DNA of 5,245 bases from Pararhodospirillum photometricum DSM 122 (lineage in GTDB: Bacteria; Pseudomonadota; Alphaproteobacteria; Rhodospirillales; Rhodospirillaceae). Under the pieces are notes generated by a model. The model was not told where the DNA came from. It saw only the letters and a list, made by a program, of their open reading frames with translations, and ran no database searches. The translations under genes were made by a program, and so were the position numbers. This document shows, in pieces, positions 1 to 5,158 of this stretch; positions within the stretch are counted from its first letter, which is position 1, and the number at the start of each line of letters is the position of its first letter. The stretch lies in assembly GCF_000284415.1 (NCBI RefSeq), contig NC_017059.1, forward strand, positions 1,971,139 to 1,976,383, written 5' to 3'.

Positions 1-119
1 AGGACGGGGATGAACTTCGGGAGGCGCGCGGCTGGCTCGCGGCCGGAGCCGATCTCTTTGTCAGCAGTCACCCGGAACGTGCGGCGGCAACCGCACCCGG
101 CGAGGAGATCGAGAGATGA
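1..119 (+). CDS. C-terminal end of an unrecognised protein (partial, runs off the left edge)
   Basis: The frame whose codons begin at position 3 is open from the window edge to TGA at 117-119. It encodes 38 residues (start DGDELREARGWL, end TAPGEEIER). The composition is plausible for a real protein: mixed charged and hydrophobic residues with GC-ending codons. The stop overlaps the next gene's ATG as ATGA (116-119), the usual sign of translational coupling in an operon, and this is the main reason to accept it. The gene's own coding sequence also supplies the Shine-Dalgarno of the next gene. Too little of the protein is present to name a family, and I recognise none. A longer frame in another register (start 10) runs through both this gene and the next, and is rich in R/P/G as shadow frames are, so I rejected it. 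Confidence 0.6.
   Translation, partial: DGDELREARGWLAAGADLFVSSHPERAAATAPGEEIER
102..107 (+). promoter_or_regulatory. Ribosome binding site of the 116-412 gene
   Basis: GAGGAG lies eight bases before ATG 116. It fixes that start and lies inside the last codons of the upstream partial gene, supporting coupled translation. Confidence 0.65.
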
Positions 120-412
120 AACCGGTTCGGATCATCGGCATGGCGTGGTTCCGTCGAGAAGATTGGCCCCGCGTTCGGGACATCATGGAGGACGCCGACG
201 CCCTCCCGGCGACCTACGAAAAGTGGCTATACCGCGCCGAAAAGGGCGAGAAGCTCATGGGCAAGAGCGGGGTAGTCGTGAAGCGCGCTTACATCGACCC
301 CGAGACCTTCCCCGATTGGTGTGCCGCCCACAGCCTGAACATCGACGCCCAGGGCCGCACACGGTTCGCCGCTGATTGGGTCCGGAAAGAAGAGAGGCTC
401 GCCGAAGACTAG
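116..412 (+). CDS. Small conserved-type hypothetical protein, 98 aa
   Basis: This is a 98-residue soluble protein, beginning MKPVRIIGMAWFRREDW and ending with TAG at 410-412. It has many aromatic and charged residues: WFRREDW at about 11-17, EKWLYRAEKG at about 35-44, and DPETFPDWCA at about 61-70. It has no signal peptide or membrane segment. I recall proteins of this pattern (IGMAW-[YF]-RREDW, then a DAD/EW segment, then a [DP]-x-F-x-x-WC segment near the C-terminus) as unnamed hypotheticals in alphaproteobacterial accessory DNA, but I know no function. It is coupled to the upstream gene by an ATGA overlap and has a good Shine-Dalgarno, so it is very probably translated. It converges with the leftward gene at 442-663, leaving only 29 bases between the two stop codons. 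The coding call is firm; the role is unknown. Confidence 0.75.
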   Translation: MKPVRIIGMAWFRREDWPRVRDIMEDADALPATYEKWLYRAEKGEKLMGKSGVVVKRAYIDPETFPDWCAAHSLNIDAQGRTRFAADWVRKEERLAED

Positions 413-441
413 GGTGGTGAACATCGGGAAGGCTCCTTGAG

Positions 442-663
442 TTAGGCGGCTTTGTCGGGGGAAGACCTGCCTTCCCCCGGAGGGTTCTCGCGGAAGTAGG
501 TCATGAAGCGTTCGTAAGTGCGGACGGTGCAGCTTCCACCTGCCTGAATTCTTCGGAAAAACTTTCCGTTGTTAACGACAAGCGTAGCGAGGCGAGCATG
601 GGAGATTCCCTGCGCCGAGCAGTAGCTTGTGGCTTCAGACATGAGTTTGGCTGTGAGGTCCAT
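442..663 (-). CDS. Small HTH-like protein, possible Cro/Ner-type partner of the divergent repressor, 73 aa
   Basis: The leftward gene reads MDLTAKLMSEATSYC at its start and ends SSPDKAA before TAA (complement of 442-444). The middle, SHARLATLVVNNGKFFRR followed by an IQAGG turn and a TVRTYERFMTYF helix, looks like a compact XRE-like helix-turn-helix. Similar short proteins with an LVxNxGKFxxRxxAG core are familiar from alphaproteobacterial phages and accessory regions (recalled, not searched). The frame is open up to ATG 693, but that codon overlaps the -10 element of the predicted leftward promoter, so I place the start at ATG 663. No clear Shine-Dalgarno precedes either ATG, so the start is uncertain. 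The gene is divergent from the repressor at 771-1136 and shares its operator region. This position, together with size and fold, suggests a Cro- or Ner-like role. That role is inference. Confidence 0.65.
   Translation of the reverse strand: MDLTAKLMSEATSYCSAQGISHARLATLVVNNGKFFRRIQAGGSCTVRTYERFMTYFRENPPGEGRSSPDKAA
456..479. other. 9-bp perfect hairpin inside the 3' end of the leftward small gene
   Basis: CGGGGGAAG (456-464) and CTTCCCCCG (471-479) pair perfectly around a six-base loop. The hairpin lies in the last codons of the leftward gene and 44 bases past the stop of the rightward 98-aa gene. Neither strand has a T-run after it, so it is not a standard intrinsic terminator. It could still slow polymerase or protect a 3' end between the convergent genes. 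Confidence 0.3.
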
Positions 664-691
664 GGGAGGCCCGCTTGCTAGAACAGACCGC

Positions 692-721
692 ATTTTGCGG
701 GCAAATGCCCGTAATCGTCAA
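692..721 (-). promoter_or_regulatory. Predicted leftward promoter for the small HTH-like gene
   Basis: On the minus strand, TTGACG (721-716, five of six to the sigma70 -35 consensus) and CAAAAT (697-692, four of six to -10) are separated by 18 bases. The predicted transcript starts near 685, which excludes ATG 693 and gives a 22-base leader to ATG 663. Operator 1 fills the spacer and operator 2 touches the -35 box, so a bound repressor would be expected to block this promoter. Confidence 0.5.
698..711. promoter_or_regulatory. Operator-like palindrome 1 (CGGGCAAATGCCCG)
   Basis: Six bases on each side pair as an inverted repeat around a central AA. The right half-site TGCCCG is identical in all three operators of this intergenic region. 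It sits between the -35 and -10 boxes of the predicted leftward promoter, the expected place for a repressor site. Confidence 0.6.
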
Positions 722-734
722 GGGCAATTGCCCG
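721..734. promoter_or_regulatory. Operator-like palindrome 2 (AGGGCAATTGCCCG)
   Basis: The inner 12 bases are a perfect palindrome, GGGCAATTGCCC. The site overlaps the -35 of the leftward promoter by one base and lies directly upstream of the predicted rightward -35 (736-741). Its centre is about 43.5 bases upstream of the predicted rightward start, nearly the spacing of lambda OR2 from the PRM start, where bound repressor activates transcription. Confidence 0.6.
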
Positions 735-735
735 A

Positions 736-764
736 ATGACGACACATCCCTGGCGAGGGATAAT
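736..764 (+). promoter_or_regulatory. Predicted rightward promoter of the repressor gene
   Basis: ATGACG (736-741, four of six) and GATAAT (759-764, five of six) are spaced by 17 bases. Counting seven bases on from the -10 box puts the start at 771, exactly the A of the repressor ATG. The weak -35 next to operator 2 and the operator 3 overlap of the -10 fit a promoter that is both activated and repressed by its own product. This is read from spacing only. Confidence 0.5.
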
Positions 765-769
765 GCCCG
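756..769. promoter_or_regulatory. Operator-like site 3 (AGGGATAATGCCCG)
   Basis: The right half TGCCCG matches operators 1 and 2 exactly, while the left half AGGGAT is degenerate, suggesting weaker binding. It overlaps the rightward -10 box, so occupancy would shut off the repressor gene. The spacing of the TGCCCG half-sites across the three operators is 23 and then 35 bases. Confidence 0.5.
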
Positions 770-770
770 C

Positions 771-1136
771 ATGTACTCTGATGCGGAAATCCTGGAGCGA
801 ATCGTGCGCAGGCTCACGGCCTTAGGCATGAGCGAGAGGAAGGCTTGCCAAGAAGCTGGCATTGGCGTTGACGCCATTCGCGACATCAGGCGTGGGCGCA
901 CCCCTCGTGTTGAGGTAATTGTTAAGCTCTCAAAGGTCCTTGAATGCCGCTTGGAATGGCTATTAACAGGTGAGGGCCCTGAGACGGACGAGGCTCCCGC
1001 CATGACCCCACGCCAACGCGCCCTTCTCGATTTGTTCTCTGCGCTGCCGCCGGAGGACCAAGACCGGGCGCTTCGGCTCGCTCGTGCGCTGGCGGAACCT
1101 GCCGATCCTGCTATTGACGATAGGAAGTGCGGGTAA
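771..1136 (+). CDS. XRE-family / CI-like transcriptional repressor, 121 aa
   Basis: From ATG 771 the protein is 121 residues (start MYSDAEILERIVRRL). Residues about 5-60 form an XRE-type helix-turn-helix: MSERKACQEAG (first HTH helix), GVDAIRDIRRGRTPRV (recognition helix and following turn), then VEVIVKLSKVLE and the typical end EWLLTGEG. A helical tail, RALLDLFSALPPEDQDRALRL, follows and is common in short phage repressors, probably for dimerisation. There is no S24 peptidase domain, so SOS self-cleavage of the LexA/CI kind is not expected. The frame is open upstream to ATG 675, but those codons lie in the operator region, so I chose 771. No well-spaced Shine-Dalgarno is present (GAGGG at 755-759 is 11 bases away), consistent with a leaderless mRNA. 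The protein probably binds the three operators in 698-769 and controls itself and the leftward gene. Confidence 0.85.
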   Translation: MYSDAEILERIVRRLTALGMSERKACQEAGIGVDAIRDIRRGRTPRVEVIVKLSKVLECRLEWLLTGEGPETDEAPAMTPRQRALLDLFSALPPEDQDRALRLARALAEPADPAIDDRKCG

Positions 1137-1219
1137 GGGGCGCGCGCTGGCATTTGTAATATAATACGATTTTATGGTGAGGGCGCTTTTCTGCGTGCGG
1201 CATAGCTTGGGAGGAGCAA
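1137..1219 (+). promoter_or_regulatory. Intergenic region with a perfect -10 box and strong RBS for the fused gene
   Basis: TATAAT at 1160-1165 matches the -10 consensus fully and lies in an AT-rich patch unlike its surroundings. No convincing -35 lies 16-18 bases upstream, so promoter activity is only possible. GGGAGG (1209-1214), within GGGAGGAG, lies five bases before GTG 1220 and decides that start. No terminator is visible after the repressor gene, so read-through from it is also possible. Confidence 0.4.
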
Positions 1220-1702
1220 GTGACCGAAGAGGGAGGCCCACAAGAAGAAGGTATCGGCCGAGCACGCTCTTGGCTGGCAGGCCTTTTTGTGAGGTCCATA
1301 TCCTCGCTACGGCCAAGCAGTAAGCAAGATATCGCCGACTGGCTTTATCACTCCAAAGAAATCCTTGAGGGCGACGGGAGCAAGGCCGAAAAGGCCAAAG
1401 AGCTATCCAGGTCTATAGACGGCAGGGAGTCCGCTTCGCTTTTTGTTCGAGGCATCGTTGAGGCAATCAAATCCTACAAGGACGCCCCCATACCGATGTC
1501 CCTCAAGGTTGCCATCCCAATAACTGCTGTTGCCACGCCGGTTTTCTGGGGTCAAGGCGTCGGGGTTGCGGCGTTTGGCGGGGCTGTTGGGCTCCCTGCC
1601 TTGCTGCTGGTGTTTCTTGGGTCGGCGGGGATCGGCGCTATCCTGGACGACATTTCCCGCACCCCCGCTGGCGCTGTGCCTCTGAGCGTGATGATCCTTG
1701 AG
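1220..1702 (+). other. Foreign 5' segment of the fused gene (truncated element-encoded membrane-type protein)
   Basis: These ~160 codons precede the CobN homology. Residues 1-90 are charged and soluble-looking (KQDIADWLYHSKEIL, SKAEKAKELSRSIDGRE). Residues ~94-110 and ~114-141 are hydrophobic and could form two membrane segments, ending GAILDD. Codon use is mixed (many A/T-ending codons, AAG, TTG, ATA), like the repressor gene and unlike the GCC/CTG-rich sequence beyond 1703. I do not recognise the family. Its natural C-terminus is presumably lost at the joint. It lies in the same orientation just downstream of the repressor, where temperate elements often carry accessory genes. The exact joint is uncertain by about 15 bases (1690-1706). 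Confidence 0.65.
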
Positions 1703-4700
1703 AGCTACGCCGCCAGCCTGATCGGCCACCCGGCGCCATGGCGCGAGCCGGCCCCTTTGCCGGTGGCGGGCCTGTGGGGGGGAGAGCCGACCCCGGACGA
1801 CCCGCGCCCGCGCGCCGCCGTGGTCTTTTACCGCGCCTTGGTCCAGGCCGGCGATCTGGCCCCGGTCAGCGCCTTGGCCGACGCCCTGCGCCACAGCGGC
1901 CTGTCGCCGGTGGCGGTGTATGCCACCAGCCTCAAGGACCCCCTGGCCGCCGCCCTGGTCGAAACCCTGCTGGAGCGTCACCGCCCGGCCGTGGTCATCA
2001 ACCTCACCGGCTTTGCCCTGGCCGCCCCCGGTCGTCCCCGGAGCTCCCCCTTGCGCGTTGGCGGCGGCCCGGTGTTTCAAGGCGTGCTGGCCGCCAGCAC
2101 CGAGGCCCAATGGCGCGCCTCGGTCAATGGCTTGCCGGCCCGCGACATCGCCATGGCCGTGGCCTTGCCCGAGGTCGATGGCCACATCCTGGGCCGCGCC
2201 CTGTCCTTTAAAGGGGCTTTGGGCACCGACAACGCCTTGCAAGCCGTGCTCGCCCGCCATTGCCCGGTGCCCGACCGCGTGCTGTTCATGGCCCAACTGG
2301 CCGCCGCCTGGGCCACCTTGCGCACCACCCCCGCCGCCCAACGCAAGGTTGCCCTGATCTTGGCCAGCTATCCCAGCCGCGAAGGCCGGTTGGGCAATGG
2401 GGTCGGCCTCGACACCCCGGCCGCCACCGTCGAGGTCCTGGCCGCTCTGGCCGGGGCCGGCTACACCCTGGCCCCCGAGATTCCGGCCGATAGCGCCGCC
2501 CTGATGACCCGCCTCAAGGCCGGCCCCTTGCCCGGCCTGCACCCGGCCGCTGACACCCGGGCGCGGGCCCGCCTGGGCGAGATCTTGCCGCGCGCCACCT
2601 ACCTCGCCTTCCTGGTCGAGCAGGCGCCGGCCCTGGGCGAGGCGATCACCGCCCGCTGGGGCCGTCCTGAGGAAGACCCGGCCTTTGTCCCCGAGGAAGA
2701 CGGCTTCGCGCTGGGCATTTTGCGGCTGGGTCACGTGGTGGTCGGTGTGCAACCAGCCCGCGCCCCCGGTCTCGATCCCCAGGCCACCTATCACGATCCC
2801 CAGATTGCGCCGCCCCACGGCTATCTGGCGTTTTATGTTTGGCTGCGCCGGGTGTTCGGGGTCCATGCCGTGGTCCACCTCGGCAAGCACGGAACCTTGG
2901 AGTGGCTGCCCGGCAAGGCCGTCGCCTTGTCCGACACCTGCTTTCCCGAGGCGGTGTTGGGCCCCTTACCCCACCTCTACCCGTTTATCGTCAACGATCC
3001 CGGCGAGGGCACCCAGGCCAAGCGCCGAACCCAAGCGGTGATCCTCGACCACCTGACCCCGCCCCTGACCCGCGCCGAGACCTATGGCGTGCTGGCCGAT
3101 CTCGAATGTCTGGTGGACGAGTTTTACGATGCCGCCAACGTCGATCCCCGCCGCCTGAGCGTGCTCAAGCGCGAGATCCTTGGGCTCGCCGGGCGCACCG
3201 GCCTGCTCGCCGACCTCGGCCTTGATGCCGGCATCGACGAAGAAACGGCACTGAGTGCCCTCGACAACCACCTGTGCGACCTCAAGGACATGCAGATCCG
3301 CGACGGCCTGCACGTCTTCGGCTGCTCGCCGACCGGCGACCAGCGTCTCGACCTCCTGCTCGCCCTGGTCCGCGTGCCGCGTGGCGCCCAGCCCGCCGAC
3401 GCCGGCCTGACCCGCGCCCTGGCCCACGATCTCGCCTTGGCCTTCGACCCCCTTGATGCCGTGCTTGGCACGCCGTGGACCGGCCCCCGGCCCGCTGTTC
3501 TGGCCAGCCTCGACCCCCAGCCCTGGCGCACCACCGGCGATACGGTCGAGCGTCTAGAGCAACTAGCCCGCGCCCTGATCGCCGGCACCACCTTGCCCGA
3601 TCCCGAGTGGTCGGCCACAGCGCCGGTCCTCGCCTGGATCCACGACCGCCTGGGGCCCCAGGTGGACGCCTGCGGCCCGGCGGAAATGGCCGGCTTGCTG
3701 CGCGGCCTCGACGGCCAGTTCGTCGAACCCGGCCCGGCCGGCGCCCCCACCCGGGGACGCCCCGACGTGCTGCCCACCGGGCGCAACTTCTATGCCGTCG
3801 ATCCCCGCGTGGTCCCCACCCCCGCCGCCTGGACCCTGGGCTGGAAAACCGCCAACCTGCTGTTGGAGCGTCACCTCCAGGACCATGGCGAGTGGCCACG
3901 CGCCCTCGTCCTCTCGGCCTGGGGCACCGCCACCATGCGCACCGGCGGCGACGACGTGGCCCAGGCCCTTGCCTTGATGGGCGTGCAACCCGTGTGGGAT
4001 AGCGCGTCGCGCCGCGTCACCGGCTTCGAGGTCATGCCGCTGTCCGTTCTCGACCGGCCGCGCGTGGATGTCACCTTGCGCATCAGCGGCTTCTTTCGCG
4101 ACGCCTTCCCCGGTCTGATCGACCTCATGGATTCCGCCGTGCGCGCCGTCGCCGCCCAGGGCGACGAGCCGGCCAGCCTCAACCCCCTGGCCCAGCGCGT
4201 GCGCGAGGACACCGGCCGCCTGATCGCCACCGGCCTCGACGCCCCCACCGCCCGGCGCCGCGCCGGCTTTCGCGTGTTCGGCGCCCAGCCCGGCGCCTAC
4301 GGCACCGGCCTGCAAGCCTTGCTCGACGAACACGGCTGGGACAGCGACGCCGATCTGGCCCGCGCCTACATCGCCTGGGGCGGCCACGCCTACGGCGCCG
4401 GCGCCGAGGGCGAAGCGGCCCACGCCCTGTTTGAAACCCGCCTGGGACAGGCCGAGGCCGTGGTTCAAGCCCAGGACAACCGCGAACACGACCTTCTCGA
4501 CTCCGACGCCTACTACCAGTTCGAGGGCGGGGCCGCCGCCGCCGTCCGCTGGCTCTCGGGCCGCCAAGCCGCCCTCTACCACGCCGACACCAGCCGCCCC
4601 GATGCGCCTCGCCTGCGCACCCTAGAGGAAGAAATCGCCCGCGTCGTACGCGCCCGCGTCGTCAATCCCCAGTGGATTAAAGGCGTCATGCGCCACGGCT

Positions 4701-4966
4701 ACAAAGGCGCCTTCGAAATGGCCGCCACCGTCGATTACCTCTTCGCCTTCGCCGCCACCGCCCGCACCGTCAAAAACCACCACTTCGATCTTGTCGCCGA
4801 AGCCTACCTTCTCGACGACACCGTGCGCACCTTCCTCGCCGACGCCAACCCCGAAGCCCTCGCCGACATGGCCCAACGCCTCCTCGACGCCATCGACCGC
4901 GGCCTCTGGCGCCCGGCCCGCAACGACATGGGGCCCTTTCTGGGGGAAATGGCCGGGCGTCGGTGA
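1220..4966 (+). CDS. cobN: Chimeric cobaltochelatase large subunit: foreign membrane-type N-terminus fused to N-truncated CobN
   Basis: The 1248-residue frame has two origins. Residues ~162-1248 are CobN (CobN/Mg-chelatase family), which with CobS and CobT inserts Co2+ into hydrogenobyrinate a,c-diamide using ATP in aerobic B12 synthesis. Recognisable blocks are SLIGHPAPWREP (166-177), RLGNGVGLDTPA, HLGKHGTLEWLPG (from 553), IVNDPGEGTQAKRR, RGRPDVLPTGRNFY (to 858), WGTATMRTGGDD, RVDVTLRISGFFRDAFP, REHDLLDSDAYYQFEGG (from 1088) and VMRHGYKGAFEMAATVDY near the end. Length after the joint fits the ~1275-aa family minus its first ~150 residues. Residues 1 to about 160 do not resemble CobN and use different codons. 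Start GTG 1220 has a strong Shine-Dalgarno. An internal ATG at 1691 could start a truncated CobN but has only a weak ribosome site. The core is unbroken, so it is either a working chimera or a recent disruption that has not yet decayed. CobN identity is near certain; activity is unknown. Confidence 0.93.
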   Translation: MTEEGGPQEEGIGRARSWLAGLFVRSISSLRPSSKQDIADWLYHSKEILEGDGSKAEKAKELSRSIDGRESASLFVRGIVEAIKSYKDAPIPMSLKVAIPITAVATPVFWGQGVGVAAFGGAVGLPALLLVFLGSAGIGAILDDISRTPAGAVPLSVMILESYAASLIGHPAPWREPAPLPVAGLWGGEPTPDDPRPRAAVVFYRALVQAGDLAPVSALADALRHSGLSPVAVYATSLKDPLAAALVETLLERHRPAVVINLTGFALAAPGRPRSSPLRVGGGPVFQGVLAASTEAQWRASVNGLPARDIAMAVALPEVDGHILGRALSFKGALGTDNALQAVLARHCPVPDRVLFMAQLAAAWATLRTTPAAQRKVALILASYPSREGRLGNGVGLDTPAATVEVLAALAGAGYTLAPEIPADSAALMTRLKAGPLPGLHPAADTRARARLGEILPRATYLAFLVEQAPALGEAITARWGRPEEDPAFVPEEDGFALGILRLGHVVVGVQPARAPGLDPQATYHDPQIAPPHGYLAFYVWLRRVFGVHAVVHLGKHGTLEWLPGKAVALSDTCFPEAVLGPLPHLYPFIVNDPGEGTQAKRRTQAVILDHLTPPLTRAETYGVLADLECLVDEFYDAANVDPRRLSVLKREILGLAGRTGLLADLGLDAGIDEETALSALDNHLCDLKDMQIRDGLHVFGCSPTGDQRLDLLLALVRVPRGAQPADAGLTRALAHDLALAFDPLDAVLGTPWTGPRPAVLASLDPQPWRTTGDTVERLEQLARALIAGTTLPDPEWSATAPVLAWIHDRLGPQVDACGPAEMAGLLRGLDGQFVEPGPAGAPTRGRPDVLPTGRNFYAVDPRVVPTPAAWTLGWKTANLLLERHLQDHGEWPRALVLSAWGTATMRTGGDDVAQALALMGVQPVWDSASRRVTGFEVMPLSVLDRPRVDVTLRISGFFRDAFPGLIDLMDSAVRAVAAQGDEPASLNPLAQRVREDTGRLIATGLDAPTARRRAGFRVFGAQPGAYGTGLQALLDEHGWDSDADLARAYIAWGGHAYGAGAEGEAAHALFETRLGQAEAVVQAQDNREHDLLDSDAYYQFEGGAAAAVRWLSGRQAALYHADTSRPDAPRLRTLEEEIARVVRARVVNPQWIKGVMRHGYKGAFEMAATVDYLFAFAATARTVKNHHFDLVAEAYLLDDTVRTFLADANPEALADMAQRLLDAIDRGLWRPARNDMGPFLGEMAGRR

Positions 4967-4985
4967 GGGTGGGGATGGGGTCTGG

Positions 4986-5002
4986 AAAGGCTGCGCCTTT
5001 TT
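4986..5002 (+). terminator. Intrinsic-terminator-like hairpin after cobN
   Basis: AAAGGC (4986-4991), loop TGC, GCCTTT (4995-5000), then TT before a G-run. The T-tract is five bases counting the end of the stem. It lies 20 bases after the cobN stop, so it probably ends the cobN transcript, helped by the next two hairpins. Confidence 0.5.
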
Positions 5003-5053
5003 GGGGGCTGCCGCCCCCAAGCCCCGGCCTGGGGAAGCACGCTTCCCCAGACC
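5001..5053. repeat. Two adjacent strong GC-rich hairpins, probable dispersed (REP-like) element
   Basis: Hairpin one: TTGGGGGC (5001-5008) pairs with GCCCCCAA (5013-5020) around TGCC. Hairpin two: CTGGGGAAGC (5029-5038) pairs perfectly with GCTTCCCCAG (5041-5050), and the stem continues after one mismatch with GG/CC (5026-5027 with 5052-5053). Tandem GC-rich palindromes of this kind after gene ends are typical of REP-like dispersed repeats, and I recall similar strings in Rhodospirillaceae intergenic regions. Copy number cannot be judged from one window. Confidence 0.45.
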
Positions 5054-5071
5054 CCTCGTGATGGTGTCGCC

Positions 5072-5138
5072 CGTTATTTAAGGGCGCTTACCTTAGCTCC
5101 TTCCCTATTTAAGCCAAACCGACATTGCTTAAATAACG
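5072..5138. promoter_or_regulatory. Inverted-repeat operator candidate upstream of the fic-like gene
   Basis: CGTTATTTAAG (5072-5082) and CTTAAATAACG (5128-5138) are perfect 11-bp inverted copies. A third, shorter copy, TATTTAAG, lies between them at 5106-5113 in the same direction as the first. Centre-to-centre spacing is 31 and 22 bases, close to three and two helical turns. The right copy overlaps the -35 box of the predicted promoter. It is probably a regulator binding array; the regulator is unknown, though the downstream gene's own product or a partner is possible. Confidence 0.5.
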
Positions 5139-5153
5139 ATTCAGCCGCATAAT
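5125..5153 (+). promoter_or_regulatory. Predicted promoter of the fic-like gene
   Basis: TTGCTT (5125-5130, four of six) and CATAAT (5148-5153, five of six) are separated by 17 bases. The predicted start is near 5160, at the ATG itself (5159), so the mRNA would be leaderless or nearly so. There is no usable Shine-Dalgarno: the only G-run (5154-5157) is one base from the ATG. Confidence 0.55.
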
Positions 5154-5158
5154 GGGGT

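Noticed and set aside
10..375. 121-codon plus-strand frame crossing the first two genes
   Set aside because: It is rich in R, P and H, has no RBS, and overlaps two frames joined by a clean ATGA coupling and a good Shine-Dalgarno.
664..693. Start of the leftward small gene at ATG 693
   Set aside because: That ATG overlaps the predicted leftward -10 box, so it would not be within the transcript; ATG 663 is preferred.
698..769. Three spaced similar motifs as a minimal CRISPR or iteron array
   Set aside because: The units are 14-bp palindromes with unequal spacing lying exactly on promoter elements, so operators explain them better.
675..770. N-terminal extension of the repressor from ATG 675 or 705
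   Set aside because: The extra codons run through the operators and the predicted promoter, and ATG 771 sits at the predicted transcription start.
635..1153. 172-codon minus-strand frame opposite the repressor
   Set aside because: Serine/arginine-rich shadow; the plus strand encodes a recognisable XRE helix-turn-helix.
1114..1165. TTGACG at 1114-1119 as a -35 partner for TATAAT 1160-1165
   Set aside because: The gap of 40 bases is far too long for one promoter.
1174..1323. 49-codon frame starting MVRALFCVRH overlapping the start of the fused gene
   Set aside because: No RBS, an arginine-rich product, and it lies out of frame under a gene with a strong Shine-Dalgarno.
1403..2890. 495-codon open frame on the minus strand opposite cobN
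   Set aside because: It is a shadow of GC-rich cobN codons: its protein is dominated by G, Q, A and R with no domain, while the plus strand is clear CobN.
3563..4582. 339-codon minus-strand frame, and further antisense frames at 2966-3427, 3124-3786 and 3282-3899
   Set aside because: Low-complexity G/A/R-rich products opposite highly conserved CobN motifs, as expected of high-GC antisense frames.
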